The notes below the pieces were generated by a model. That model had not been told where the DNA came from. It made no database searches and saw only the letters and a program-made list of their open reading frames with translations. The position numbers and the translations under genes were made by a program. Source: Acinetobacter tandoii DSM 14970 = CIP 107469 (GTDB lineage: Bacteria > Pseudomonadota > Gammaproteobacteria > Pseudomonadales > Moraxellaceae). From it: a stretch of 64,000 bases of DNA. The stretch is from the NCBI RefSeq assembly GCF_000400735.1, contig NZ_KE007366.1, positions 434,001 through 498,000 on the forward strand, in the 5' to 3' direction. This document shows positions 41,681 through 49,660 of this stretch, in pieces (position 1 is the stretch's first letter; every line of letters starts with the position of its first letter).

Positions 41681-43798
41681 CTATTTTACTAAACAAGGGT
41701 GAATTACAACGTACCTTGTACGCCCTATGGATTCGATCTTGATATGATTTGAATCAATCAACTGCTCTACAACCATTTCCAAAAGGTTTTTATTCTTTTG
41801 CATTGGTCTAGGGCATGAAGTTTGAACATTTGAGTACGCTATGCGGTCGGTCTTTTGGTCATTGCACTTTTTGGCAATCCATTTAATAAGGCGTTCCGCT
41901 TCCGTTTCGGTTTTAACCTCAATATCTGCATACATTGCCCATTCATTCAAAGAATGCTTAACGACCTCACAAGCTCCTTTAAGGGTTTTAGCATCAATCC
42001 ACTGCAAGCCCTCAAAATAAGCGAATACAGTAGCTAAACGGCGCGCTAATTGACTGGCACGACTGGCGAACGCTTGTAGGTACTCGTAGCGTTTTCCCTT
42101 GCCCTGTAATTCTTCAAACATATTGTAGAACGCTGCATCTATCTCCCTTGCCTCGTCATTCATAGGCAGAACATAACGCCCATTATGTAACTCATGATCG
42201 GCTTTTACTTGAGGGCAGTCATCAAGTAGGTATTCACATCGCGTCCAGTAGGCTATAAGCCTATGGTCAGTGCTTGCATTCTTATTTCGATAGATTGCAT
42301 CTTGTAGGCGTGTGCCTGCTAGGTTTTCGGGAATGGTTAGAATGAATCTAGGCAAAAAACCTTGTCCCCTTAACACTGGGTCTTTTAATGCTTCTGCTAG
42401 AACTTCGTGCTGTCCCTGCAAATTAAACGTCAATCGAACGTCATAAGCTCGTCCACTGCCGTTCAAATTAGACTTGGATCGGGTACGCTCCACAAAACCA
42501 TCATCAAATAACTTTGCATAGCCTCCTAGTGCTTGGTTACGTGTATCGGCTTTCATGCTATGGCCACCAAAAAATTGACCTGCTTCATCACTGGCAATGG
42601 ATGCATTATTTAAAACACCATCAATGAAAAGCCCTGCAATAGATTCAAGGGTTATATCGCTGTATAGGGTGCTAGGGTCGTTAGGTGGTGGATTCTCTGC
42701 ACAATATGCCTCACGGTCTTTTTTAGGTAATCCAGCCTGTCCGCTTTTCCATTGCTCCAGCTCTTGCCTGTATGCCTCGTACTGTTTCCGCTCATGCTTA
42801 ATAATTGCCTGATCTGCTAGATTTCTACTGGTACTCTTACGGCTTCCGCTTTGTCCCTCAGTCAGTAAAAATAAACTGCATGGCTCGCCGTGTGCATTAA
42901 ACGGATGAGGTGCATTTACTTTAGCCTGGGCAATATGTGATATTGCACCAATAACACATTGGGCAGTCATGGCAATTGGTGACTGTACGTGTTCAGATAT
43001 GGCTATCACTGCCTCTTGTGCCAGTGGTGGCAACGCATGTATCGGATAAGGATTTAAAACGGTTTCTGATTGAGATAACGGCAATAAATCACCCCATTCA
43101 GTAGGCTTATTTAATAGCTCAATAGCCTCATCCAGGAATGCCAGTACTTCACTTACACTTTCATCCTGGCTTAATTCAATCTGGAACTCGCTTACACCGA
43201 TTTTTAAATACTGGCATAGCAGTCTAACTGCCGTACTCTGCTCCAGCTTTTTAAATGGCTCAAGGTGCATTTGTTCAATTCTGACAGGTAGGTAAAGCTG
43301 TTTATAACCTGCCTGTGACAGCTGGTTAATCACAAACTCAATTTGTTTAAAATCATACGGCTTGAGTTCTGTTTTATGGTTGCTACATAGGGTAGGCAGT
43401 AGTACCAATACAACGGCGTAGCCAGTCTGGGCAATCTTAAAGAATGCCTCTAGGCTGTATGTGATAATGACAGGCTGGGCATGGTCAAAATCGCCATACC
43501 TTGCAAAGCCTCTAGCCAGTCCATCAGGTATGACGGCCACACGCTGCCCATCTTGCATGACAGCACATTGAACAAGCTCCATTTGCCCATCATAGATAGG
43601 CATAATTAAAGGCTGTGCATAGGTAACGCCGTTTATATCCACATTGCCATCATCAACATAAATCGGCTGCTCAGGACTGCCAAAACGCTGTATTAATGGA
43701 TGTGATGAATAAGCATCATTAAACGATACAAGCTGCTCACATTCAGCTAAAATAGCTTCGGGTGTTATTAGTTCTTTGGGGTGGTCATAATCAAGCAT
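41681..43798 (-). CDS. DUF3987/YfjI-type primase-helicase of element 2 (705 aa)
   Basis: Large replication protein of satellite elements. ATPase core: Walker A variant TEGQSGSRKST at about residue 322 and acidic SIASDEAGQFFGG as Walker B-like segment; the helicase-type core continues through GSGRAYDVRLTFNLQGQ and GFLPRFILT. The N-terminal 200 residues (LIMPIYDGQMELVQCAV, VIITYSLEAFF, VVLVLL) look Toprim-related. C-terminal winged-helix-like end (AYSNVQTSCPRPMQKNKNLLEM). The start overlaps the gene before it by 8 bases. Confidence 0.85.
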   Translation of the reverse strand: MLDYDHPKELITPEAILAECEQLVSFNDAYSSHPLIQRFGSPEQPIYVDDGNVDINGVTYAQPLIMPIYDGQMELVQCAVMQDGQRVAVIPDGLARGFARYGDFDHAQPVIITYSLEAFFKIAQTGYAVVLVLLPTLCSNHKTELKPYDFKQIEFVINQLSQAGYKQLYLPVRIEQMHLEPFKKLEQSTAVRLLCQYLKIGVSEFQIELSQDESVSEVLAFLDEAIELLNKPTEWGDLLPLSQSETVLNPYPIHALPPLAQEAVIAISEHVQSPIAMTAQCVIGAISHIAQAKVNAPHPFNAHGEPCSLFLLTEGQSGSRKSTSRNLADQAIIKHERKQYEAYRQELEQWKSGQAGLPKKDREAYCAENPPPNDPSTLYSDITLESIAGLFIDGVLNNASIASDEAGQFFGGHSMKADTRNQALGGYAKLFDDGFVERTRSKSNLNGSGRAYDVRLTFNLQGQHEVLAEALKDPVLRGQGFLPRFILTIPENLAGTRLQDAIYRNKNASTDHRLIAYWTRCEYLLDDCPQVKADHELHNGRYVLPMNDEAREIDAAFYNMFEELQGKGKRYEYLQAFASRASQLARRLATVFAYFEGLQWIDAKTLKGACEVVKHSLNEWAMYADIEVKTETEAERLIKWIAKKCNDQKTDRIAYSNVQTSCPRPMQKNKNLLEMVVEQLIDSNHIKIESIGRTRYVVIHPCLVK

Positions 43799-44096
43799 TG
43801 TGGCTACCCCCTTTCATTTTTTCCCATTCCGCTTGATACGCTTCAGTTTCATCAGAATAATGATGTAAACGGTTGTCAGCGATGTACTGGTACATATCCA
43901 CGACGTGCTCTAAATCATAAAAACCAAGCACATTGTTATTACCTAATTCGGTTTTAATTTCTTTTAGGCGTTTTCTAATATCTTTGATTGCTACACTCAT
44001 CCATTGCATATCAGATTCAGCGAGTGAGTAAACATCTGCCATTTCACCAGCATCATAAGTTTTAGGCATATTTTGAGGATTATTTTTAGTAAGCAT
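43791..44096 (-). CDS. Hypothetical protein upstream of the primase-helicase, 101 aa
   Basis: Acidic helical protein (VYSLAESDMQWMSVAIKDIRKRLKEIK). Ends inside the start of the primase-helicase gene, indicating coupling. No known family. Confidence 0.6.
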   Translation of the reverse strand: MLTKNNPQNMPKTYDAGEMADVYSLAESDMQWMSVAIKDIRKRLKEIKTELGNNNVLGFYDLEHVVDMYQYIADNRLHHYSDETEAYQAEWEKMKGGSHNA

Positions 44097-44098
44097 GA

Positions 44099-44380
44099 TT
44101 ACGCCTCCTCACTTTCGAAAGCTAAAGGCAGGATCCGCTCGATCATTTCCAATTTTGTTTGAATTTCAATAATAAGATTAGCGACGATTTCCGCTTTAAT
44201 CATTAATTTATTGCCACCCTCAAAACATTGAAAAGTAGCAATTGAAATATCTTTTGCACTTGCTACCAATTCATAAGCAACGTCTTGAGCATTCAAATGA
44301 TTTGCTTCGGCATCGGGTACGAAAAAAGCACTGGTACTACCTAAAGATGGGTTGTAGGTTTTTTTGATTTGAGTAGGCAT
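44099..44380 (-). CDS. Hypothetical protein, 93 aa
   Basis: Unknown helical protein (QDVAYELVASAKDISIATFQCFEGGNKLM). ATG 44380 is preferred to 44395 because GGGGAG stands just before it. It stops 2 bases before the next gene of the leftward operon. Confidence 0.55.
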   Translation of the reverse strand: MPTQIKKTYNPSLGSTSAFFVPDAEANHLNAQDVAYELVASAKDISIATFQCFEGGNKLMIKAEIVANLIIEIQTKLEMIERILPLAFESEEA

Positions 44381-44382
44381 GA

Positions 44383-44499
44383 TTAAACTCCCCATACTTT
44401 TTTAAGCATTGAGGAAATGCGCTTAACCAATCCCTGCTTTTGTGCAAAGTCTGCTGACTGGATACGCTGGCGTGTAATTTGATGGATATTTTTAGGCAT
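44383..44499 (-). CDS. Small basic protein, 38 aa
   Basis: ATG at 44499 with AGGAG about 10 bases before it. The product MPKNIHQITRQRIQSADF... is strongly basic and ends KKVWGV. It fits exactly between two genes, overlapping the one before by 8 bases. Could be a DNA-binding microprotein. Confidence 0.5.
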   Translation of the reverse strand: MPKNIHQITRQRIQSADFAQKQGLVKRISSMLKKVWGV

Positions 44500-44809
44500 G
44501 AGAATGCGCTCCTAGAGAATTAATAGAAGCTCTGCCAATTACGACCAAGTAATTATGGTGGCAAAGCTGAAAGGGGTTGGTCGACTGGCTCTCTAGGTCA
44601 CCAGCACACTCGAAAGTGTCCCCCTCCAACTTCGCCATAAAGATATGCGAACGCATAGAGGTATTACACATACAAAAAAAGCCCATTAAGCGGACTGTAT
44701 GCGCTAGAGAATAATAGCCGACCAAAGCTAACTTTGAGATTTTGCTCAAAGCTTGATTAATATAACCATACTTTGGCATGTTGGCAATATTGAATAACTT
44801 GTTTTTCAT
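44492..44809 (-). CDS. Hypothetical protein, possibly Ash-like (105 aa)
   Basis: Cys-containing protein with SHIFMAKLEGDTFECAGDLESQSTNPFQLCHHNYLVVIGRASINS in its C-terminal two thirds (residues 54-97). This recalls the small Ash/Icd-like proteins of P4-type satellites, some of which inhibit cell division. The resemblance is from memory and weak. ATGA overlap with the gene before it. Confidence 0.5.
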   Translation of the reverse strand: MKNKLFNIANMPKYGYINQALSKISKLALVGYYSLAHTVRLMGFFCMCNTSMRSHIFMAKLEGDTFECAGDLESQSTNPFQLCHHNYLVVIGRASINSLGAHSHA

Positions 44810-45048
44810 GCTTCCGCCCCTTTCAAGTAAGCATCAATGAGCTGTTGTAAGCTCTCCCCATGCAGCACCATAACGCCAGTAGCTTGAGGGTTTCGCATAA
44901 GTTGCTTCATGCCGTCATCAATGGCCTGAACTCCACTGCCTACGGTGATTAGTTCAATAAAACTACAAGCCTCATTGTTTACGATTAAATCTGCCTCAAT
45001 ATCTGCCTCGGTGTTAGTGCGATATGAAGCTAGTACAATATCTTTCAT
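44806..45048 (-). CDS. Hypothetical protein, 80 aa
   Basis: Small alpha/beta protein (ADLIVNNEACSFIELITVGSGVQAIDD). Unknown. Coupled to the next gene by ATGA; GAAAG stands before the start. Confidence 0.55.
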   Translation of the reverse strand: MKDIVLASYRTNTEADIEADLIVNNEACSFIELITVGSGVQAIDDGMKQLMRNPQATGVMVLHGESLQQLIDAYLKGAEA

Positions 45049-45057
45049 GCTTTCACC

Positions 45058-45426
45058 TCACTGCACACGGTTGATATGGATATTTGAATTAATCAAAACG
45101 CCGTCATTTGATAATCCGACTTGCTGGCGGTTATCCATCATCTGCAATAAACGCTGTTCTGCTTCTTCAAAGCTAATACCGAAATGCTTTGCAATATCCT
45201 CTAACTGGTACATAGGTTCGCCATCATCCGTATAACCGCTTGGTGGTGGCAGTAGGTTTAATTCCTTCGCCTTTTGGTGCATCTCTGCTTTGATATGCTC
45301 AGGCGTGTAGTGCATTGTCAGCATAAGTGCCTGCTCAGTGATGGGGTGGTGTTCTCCGTACTGGGCAAGCATTGCTTTGTAATGGTCAAACGCTTTGAAA
45401 AATTCAGGGTCTACATGCTTAATCAT
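45058..45426 (-). CDS. Hypothetical protein, 122 aa
   Basis: Unknown, mostly helical (KHVDPEFFKAFDHYKAMLAQYGEHH), with a short HTH-like part, DIAKHFGISFEEAEQRLL. The start 45426 is supported by GAGGGT and overlaps the BRO-N stop by 8 bases. May be a small regulator. Confidence 0.6.
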   Translation of the reverse strand: MIKHVDPEFFKAFDHYKAMLAQYGEHHPITEQALMLTMHYTPEHIKAEMHQKAKELNLLPPPSGYTDDGEPMYQLEDIAKHFGISFEEAEQRLLQMMDNRQQVGLSNDGVLINSNIHINRVQ

Positions 45427-45931
45427 TGTGTATACCCTCAAAAGTAAGCTGTAAATTTGCTTTGCATGTTGTAATTCTTAGGTTTAAATCTCGCATTGAA
45501 TAGCGGTGGTTTGCCAAGCCAGTGCCATGAAATGAACCTTTAGCCTTTTGGGTCTTTGCCTGCATACATAGGCGGTTTAATTCTTCATAGGCTGTCTGTC
45601 TTGCTGAATAGCTCCCAGTCTTTCGAATGCTTGGCAGTACCTCAGCAAATACCCAGTTTTGGAAATTCAACGCTTCGGGTTTAGTCGATCTGAATACAAT
45701 GCGGTACAAGTTTTCTTCACTGATAAAAGTTAGCTTTTGAGTACCGCCATTTGTAAGGGTATACATTTCATGTACCCCCTTTGGATTTAGCTTAAAACGG
45801 CTTGCAGTCGCGTTTTTAATATCTAAGGCTTGACCAACATCAGGCAGACAAAACAAAGGCTGTCCGTTTACATCAAGGGCAACACGAACGCCGTGTTCAT
45901 TGAAATTAAAAATAGATGGGTTCATGTTCAT
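45419..45931 (-). CDS. BRO-N domain protein (170 aa)
   Basis: N-terminal BRO domain: FNFNEHGVRVALDVNGQPLFCLPDVGQALDI starts the fold, then LTFISEENLYRIVFRSTKPEALNFQNWVFAEVLPSIRKTGSY ends it (about residues 8-110). BRO-N proteins of phages bind DNA and often act as antirepressors. The C-terminal part is short and basic. It is coupled to the HTH_39-like gene by a 4-base overlap. Confidence 0.88.
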   Translation of the reverse strand: MNMNPSIFNFNEHGVRVALDVNGQPLFCLPDVGQALDIKNATASRFKLNPKGVHEMYTLTNGGTQKLTFISEENLYRIVFRSTKPEALNFQNWVFAEVLPSIRKTGSYSARQTAYEELNRLCMQAKTQKAKGSFHGTGLANHRYSMRDLNLRITTCKANLQLTFEGIHND

Positions 45932-46146
45932 GCTGCCACCTCTTTCATAAGCTCATATCGTGCATGTCGGCCAATGCCTGACTTATTGCGCTCGTTATGG
46001 GTCACAATGTCATAGCCTGCATTGCGTAAACGCTGAATAATTGCGCTCAGGCGGTAGCAGTTGAAAAGGTCGATAGCCTCGGCCTGTGAAATGGTTTTAC
46101 CTTGCTTGAGGTGTGCTAGGACTTGCTTTAATTGGGTGTTATTCAT
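45928..46146 (-). CDS. HTH_39-like winged-helix protein (72 aa)
   Basis: Small HTH protein (QLKQVLAHLKQGKTISQAEAIDLFNCYRLSAIIQRLR and DIVTHNERN are helices and wing) of the type common in phages and satellites. Probably a regulator of the element operon. It lies 3 bp after the AlpA-like gene. Confidence 0.75.
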   Translation of the reverse strand: MNNTQLKQVLAHLKQGKTISQAEAIDLFNCYRLSAIIQRLRNAGYDIVTHNERNKSGIGRHARYELMKEVAA

Positions 46147-46149
46147 TGA

Positions 46150-46365
46150 TTAAGCCTCCATCGTTGCAAGGCTTAAACGCTGCTTGTTGTGCCACTCTAC
46201 AAGCTCGGTATAGTCGAAATAGACTGGTGCTTGTTTGGTGTCGCCAGTCTTAATAGGTCGGGGAAATGTGGTATCTGTACGCACGATATGGCGCAATGAT
46301 TCACGGCTTATGTCCAGTAGTTCACAAGCTGTTTTAAATTGGACGCGGATTGGTTTGATAGTCAT
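46150..46365 (-). CDS. AlpA-like regulator (71 aa)
   Basis: MerR-like small HTH protein: QFKTACELLDISRESLRHIV, then FPRPIKTGD and the wing VYFDYTELVEWHNKQ. In P4-type elements AlpA activates the integrase gene and can act in excision. First gene of the leftward operon, behind the GGGTA-repeat region. Confidence 0.78.
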   Translation of the reverse strand: MTIKPIRVQFKTACELLDISRESLRHIVRTDTTFPRPIKTGDTKQAPVYFDYTELVEWHNKQRLSLATMEA

Positions 46366-46422
46366 TTATGCACCTACATGGCTAAATATTGTTAGGGCAT
46401 AAAAGCAAAAATATGGATAGGT

Positions 46423-46473
46423 GGGGTAACTGGGGTAATGAAAGAAAATACCCTAGCTTGGGTAGGCAGGGTA
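46423..46473. promoter_or_regulatory. GGGTA repeats before the alpA-like operon
   Basis: GGGTA at 46424-46428, 46433-46437, 46460-46464 and 46469-46473, plus the inverse TACCC at 46449-46453. The two outer pairs each have a 9-bp period, arranged about a central inverted copy. Placed between the 370-aa gene and the alpA-like start, it is the likely operator of the leftward operon. Confidence 0.6.
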
Positions 46474-46500
46474 TATATAAATCAATTATTTAGGTGATAT

Positions 46501-47613
46501 TTATTTTTTATAATTTTTATCTCTTAGATTGCCCCAGCTTACAAAAGGAGTTGTGATTTCCCGTATTTTTGAAGCTGATCCAGCTTTTTTACTTACCTCA
46601 TAGCCTGTATTGTTCTTTAGCCATTTAATGGCTTTATTGGTATGACTATCACTCTTTGGATTAGTAATATAAATATGCTCCCATAACTTAATTGATAGAG
46701 CTAAATCAGGTGCATATCTTTCTGTAGCGGATTCGTCAAAAATTTGGCTTAAAAGACAATCTTGCTGTACGGCTTGTGATGCTTCCCATTTAGCTATTTC
46801 GGCTTTTAGGTGGTCTATTTCTTCATTTAATTTTTCTACTTTGGTTTTTTCAATAGCCAAGTCCAGCTCAAGACTTGCATTTATCTTTTCAAATTCTGCA
46901 TGTGCTTGTGTTGGTTCCGTATATAGTGGTTCAGTTATTTGGTCATTAAATTCAGCAATAATTATATTTTCACTTGCTAAATATTCCCTAAAATCATCAG
47001 CATTCACCTTATAATTAAATACATTTAACTTATTTGCTTCTATTGCTGAACTAATAAAGCTATAAGCCCTTGAGTAATCAGGCGCAATTTCATCAATATC
47101 ATTATGAGGATATTTTTGTACTTCTAATGGATCGTAATCCGAAATTATGCAGGCACATTCATCAATACTGAATAGGGGTTGTTTGTATAGGAAAAATTTA
47201 TATTTATCAGGTCTTGATTCTTGTACAGATTGGAGGGTAACGACTTGGGTTTGAGGCTTCTCAATAATCCCTAAATCCATAATAGGTTTAAAATTAAAAA
47301 TTTCATGTTTAGCCCAGTAGTAACAAATCATATCCAGCTTAATCCGCTGTATTGACTCCTCACCCTCTAACCACGCCATATTCAACCCATCAATGAGCTT
47401 TCTAATAGGTAAATAATTATTGTGTACTTCATTAATACGACAATATGCATCTTGCTTATATAGTGTTAGCTCTGTATCAAAATCATAATGTCCTAAAAAC
47501 TGCCCCACTTCATCCCATGAGTGGCAGCCCTCTTTACTAAGCATTTCAACAATATCCCATACTCGGAAATAATCATTTTGAATTAAAGCTTTTTCTTTAG
47601 ATAATAACCCCAT
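46501..47613 (-). CDS. Unknown cargo protein with coiled coil, 370 aa
   Basis: No family recognised. The N-terminal half is mixed helical (YFRVWDIVEMLSKEGCHSWDEVGQFLG). A coiled coil spans about residues 235-285 (ASLELDLAIEKTKVEKLNEEIDHLKAE). The C-terminus has SIKLWEHIYITNPKSDSHTNKAIKWL. GGGAGGCATAG precedes the ATG. More AT-rich than its neighbours and separated from them by regulatory gaps, so it is a candidate cargo gene next to the integrase, where defence genes are often found. Confidence 0.65.
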   Translation of the reverse strand: MGLLSKEKALIQNDYFRVWDIVEMLSKEGCHSWDEVGQFLGHYDFDTELTLYKQDAYCRINEVHNNYLPIRKLIDGLNMAWLEGEESIQRIKLDMICYYWAKHEIFNFKPIMDLGIIEKPQTQVVTLQSVQESRPDKYKFFLYKQPLFSIDECACIISDYDPLEVQKYPHNDIDEIAPDYSRAYSFISSAIEANKLNVFNYKVNADDFREYLASENIIIAEFNDQITEPLYTEPTQAHAEFEKINASLELDLAIEKTKVEKLNEEIDHLKAEIAKWEASQAVQQDCLLSQIFDESATERYAPDLALSIKLWEHIYITNPKSDSHTNKAIKWLKNNTGYEVSKKAGSASKIREITTPFVSWGNLRDKNYKK

Positions 47614-47762
47614 CTATGCCTCCCACAGCATCCCCCAAAAGCTGCTAAGCCAATCGGATTGGGTGTCCGACTTTCGGGAGCTAACCTAGACTTAGCAATC
47701 TGAATATAAACGATATTAAGCTATATTTGTGCATTTATTGGCTAGTAGCGCGACATATATTG

Positions 47763-48992
47763 TCATTTAGCCTTTTTAAATTGAATAATGCTCTGATCCG
47801 CAATTTCTTCTAAATGGTTCGCATACCATTGCATCATGCTTGCCCTGTCATCTAAATATTGAGCCTTGTTATATACGCCCGCCACACCGTCCTTTACGTG
47901 TGCCAGTGCTGCCTCAATATGTCGTTCATCAAAGCCACGATTGTTTAATAAGGTGCTGGCAATGTGCCTAAAGCCATGCGGTGTCTGTCTGCCCTCATAC
48001 CCCATACGGCGCAAGGCCATAATAAAAACAGTGTCCGACTTTGGCTTACTCTTGTCCGATCTGCTCGGAAATAAATACTCTGAATTGGTTTGGTAGGTCT
48101 GCAACTCTTTTAATATTGCTAATGCTTGAGTAGATAAAGGAACGACATGCTCACGGCGTTTCTTCATACGCTCGGCTGGGATATTCCACACCCCTTGATC
48201 TAGGTCGAACTCTTGCCACTTGGCTTCTCTTAGCTCGGTAGGTCGGCAGAACAACATAGCTAAAAGCTGCAATCCCATCCGAACGTCCATGGTCGGATAA
48301 TTATTGATTGCCCTAAGTAGTGCTGGGAACTCCTGTTCACTCACATGGGACATATTTTGTTTTACGCCTTGCTGTAGGAACTTTTGCAGCCCCTCTAATG
48401 GGTTGTAATCAATACGGCCTGTCACCTTTGCAAAATCGTATATATCACGACACATGGCACGAACTCGGTTTACTTGTTCATAGATTCCTTGCTTTTGTTG
48501 AATACCTTTTAAATGATTCATCCATTCAATCGGTTTTATGGTGGTGTACAAGCGTTTGCCAAAAATGGGAAATATATGTTTTTCTAATGCGCCTTTATTT
48601 CGGGTCATGGTGTCTTGCACCCAAGTATTCGCTTTTGTGTCCAGCCATTCACGTGCTAAAACTTCAAAAGTAGCACTGTGCTGTTCTATTTCCTGTCGCT
48701 TGCGTTCTTGTTTGGTAATGATTGGATTATCGCCGTGCGAAATGTCTTGAACTATCTCAGATGCTTTTTTTCTTGCGCCTTTGCCTGATAATTCAGGATA
48801 AGTACCGATACCCAGCCATGACCATTTACCATCAGCTTTTTTATATCTGAATAACCATGCTTTTTTACCATCGGGCTTTACACGGAAATATAAGCCGTCA
48901 CCGTCCAGCTCCCGATATTCTTTTGATTCAGGTTCTAGATTGGCTAAGGTGGTATCAGATAAAGGACGGCGTTTTATATCTGTTCTTTTCAT
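47763..48992 (-). CDS. Tyrosine integrase of element 2, ssrA-specific (409 aa)
   Basis: P4-type recombinase. Arm-binding DUF4102 domain at residues 1-95 (LSDTTLANLEPESKEYRELDGDGL, WLGIGTYPELS). Catalytic residues: Arg in CRPTELREAKW, HGFRHIAST, His in LAHVKDG and the Tyr nucleophile in GVYNKAQY. The ATG at 48992 is preferred over the GTG at 49046, which overlaps arm sites. The integrase 5' end lies 180 bp from ssrA, so its target is almost certainly the ssrA 3' end. Confidence 0.93.
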   Translation of the reverse strand: MKRTDIKRRPLSDTTLANLEPESKEYRELDGDGLYFRVKPDGKKAWLFRYKKADGKWSWLGIGTYPELSGKGARKKASEIVQDISHGDNPIITKQERKRQEIEQHSATFEVLAREWLDTKANTWVQDTMTRNKGALEKHIFPIFGKRLYTTIKPIEWMNHLKGIQQKQGIYEQVNRVRAMCRDIYDFAKVTGRIDYNPLEGLQKFLQQGVKQNMSHVSEQEFPALLRAINNYPTMDVRMGLQLLAMLFCRPTELREAKWQEFDLDQGVWNIPAERMKKRREHVVPLSTQALAILKELQTYQTNSEYLFPSRSDKSKPKSDTVFIMALRRMGYEGRQTPHGFRHIASTLLNNRGFDERHIEAALAHVKDGVAGVYNKAQYLDDRASMMQWYANHLEEIADQSIIQFKKAK

Positions 48993-49025
48993 GGCTTGTA
49001 CACCAGCGGATTCAATAAATCTTAC

Positions 49026-49058
49026 AATGTACAAGGCAGTGTACACGGTGCATGTACA
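49026..49058. repeat. Right arm-type sites of element 2 integrase
   Basis: AATGTACA (49026-49033), CAGTGTACA (49037-49045) and CATGTACA (49051-49058) lie between the integrase start and ssrA. Same motif as at the left end of the element. Confidence 0.6.
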
Positions 49059-49095
49059 CTATGGCTAGTTATATTTAGTTATGTTCAGGCAAGAA

Positions 49096-49128
49096 AAAAG
49101 GCTTAATCCCTTTAGAATCAAGCCTTTT
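49096..49128. terminator. Hairpin between element 2 integrase and ssrA
   Basis: AAAAAAGGCTTAATCC and its complement around GAATCAAGCCTTTTC form a stem with T-rich ends on both strands. It shields ssrA and the element from each other's transcription. Confidence 0.65.
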
Positions 49129-49171
49129 CGCTACTATTTAAAACATATTTTGCTATGTTTTGTTAGGTATT

Positions 49172-49531
49172 TGGTGGAGGTGGCGGGAGTTGAACCCGCG
49201 TCCGCCAGCACTACGCTCGAGAATACTACATGCTTAGATATCGTCTACTGTTTTAACTCTTTGTGACCCGACGAACAGGGTACAAATCGCGATCCTTTTA
49301 ATTTAGTACGAAACCCCAAGGCTTGATTTCATACGGACTTGTGTGCGTGCGCTTCAGTCGGACTCTCTAACCACAAGTATTCGGAGAGGCGGACAAGCTG
49401 CCCTTAGGCAGCTAGAGCGTATGATTCGTCGTTTGCGACTATTAAAATGCAAATTTTATTTACGAGAGAAAATGCGCTCTCGGCATGCATCTATGAGTTT
49501 CATCACCAGCGTCGAAGCCAGAAACACCCCC
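49172..49531 (-). ncRNA. ssrA: tmRNA
   Basis: Transfer-messenger RNA rescuing stalled ribosomes. On the minus strand it begins GGGGGTGTTTCTGGCTTCGA and ends in GGGTTCAACTCCCGCCACC-TCCACCA (the CCA is encoded). The tag frame is 49404-49436 and reads ANDESYALAA then stop. About 360 bases, normal length. Its 3' end is the attachment site of element 2 (49172-49195) and is intact. A possible -10 TATGAT stands at 49545-49550. Confidence 0.97.
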
Positions 49532-49660
49532 AAAGTACACCACAATCATAACATAAATATCGAAAATTACGAGGTAATTTCACAGTATTTACAGGAGTGA
49601 CTGCGTTCTATTACATTATTGCGGTAATCTTTCATATTTCAAGAGTTAAAAAATAAAAAC

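Larger units (their letters stand above)
39314..49171. mobile_element. Integrative satellite-like element 2 at ssrA (about 9.9 kb)
   Basis: Runs from the att-like site to the 3' end of ssrA. It encodes integrase, AlpA-like and other HTH proteins, BRO-N, DUF3987 primase-helicase and SSB, all leftward. No capsid, tail or conjugation genes are seen, so transfer would need a helper. CAGTGTACA arm-like sites occur at both ends (39387-39407 and 49026-49058). Confidence 0.78.

Noticed and set aside
47763..49046. Integrase of element 2 starting at GTG 49046
   Set aside because: Would place the N-terminus over the arm sites; ATG 48992 gives the usual family start.
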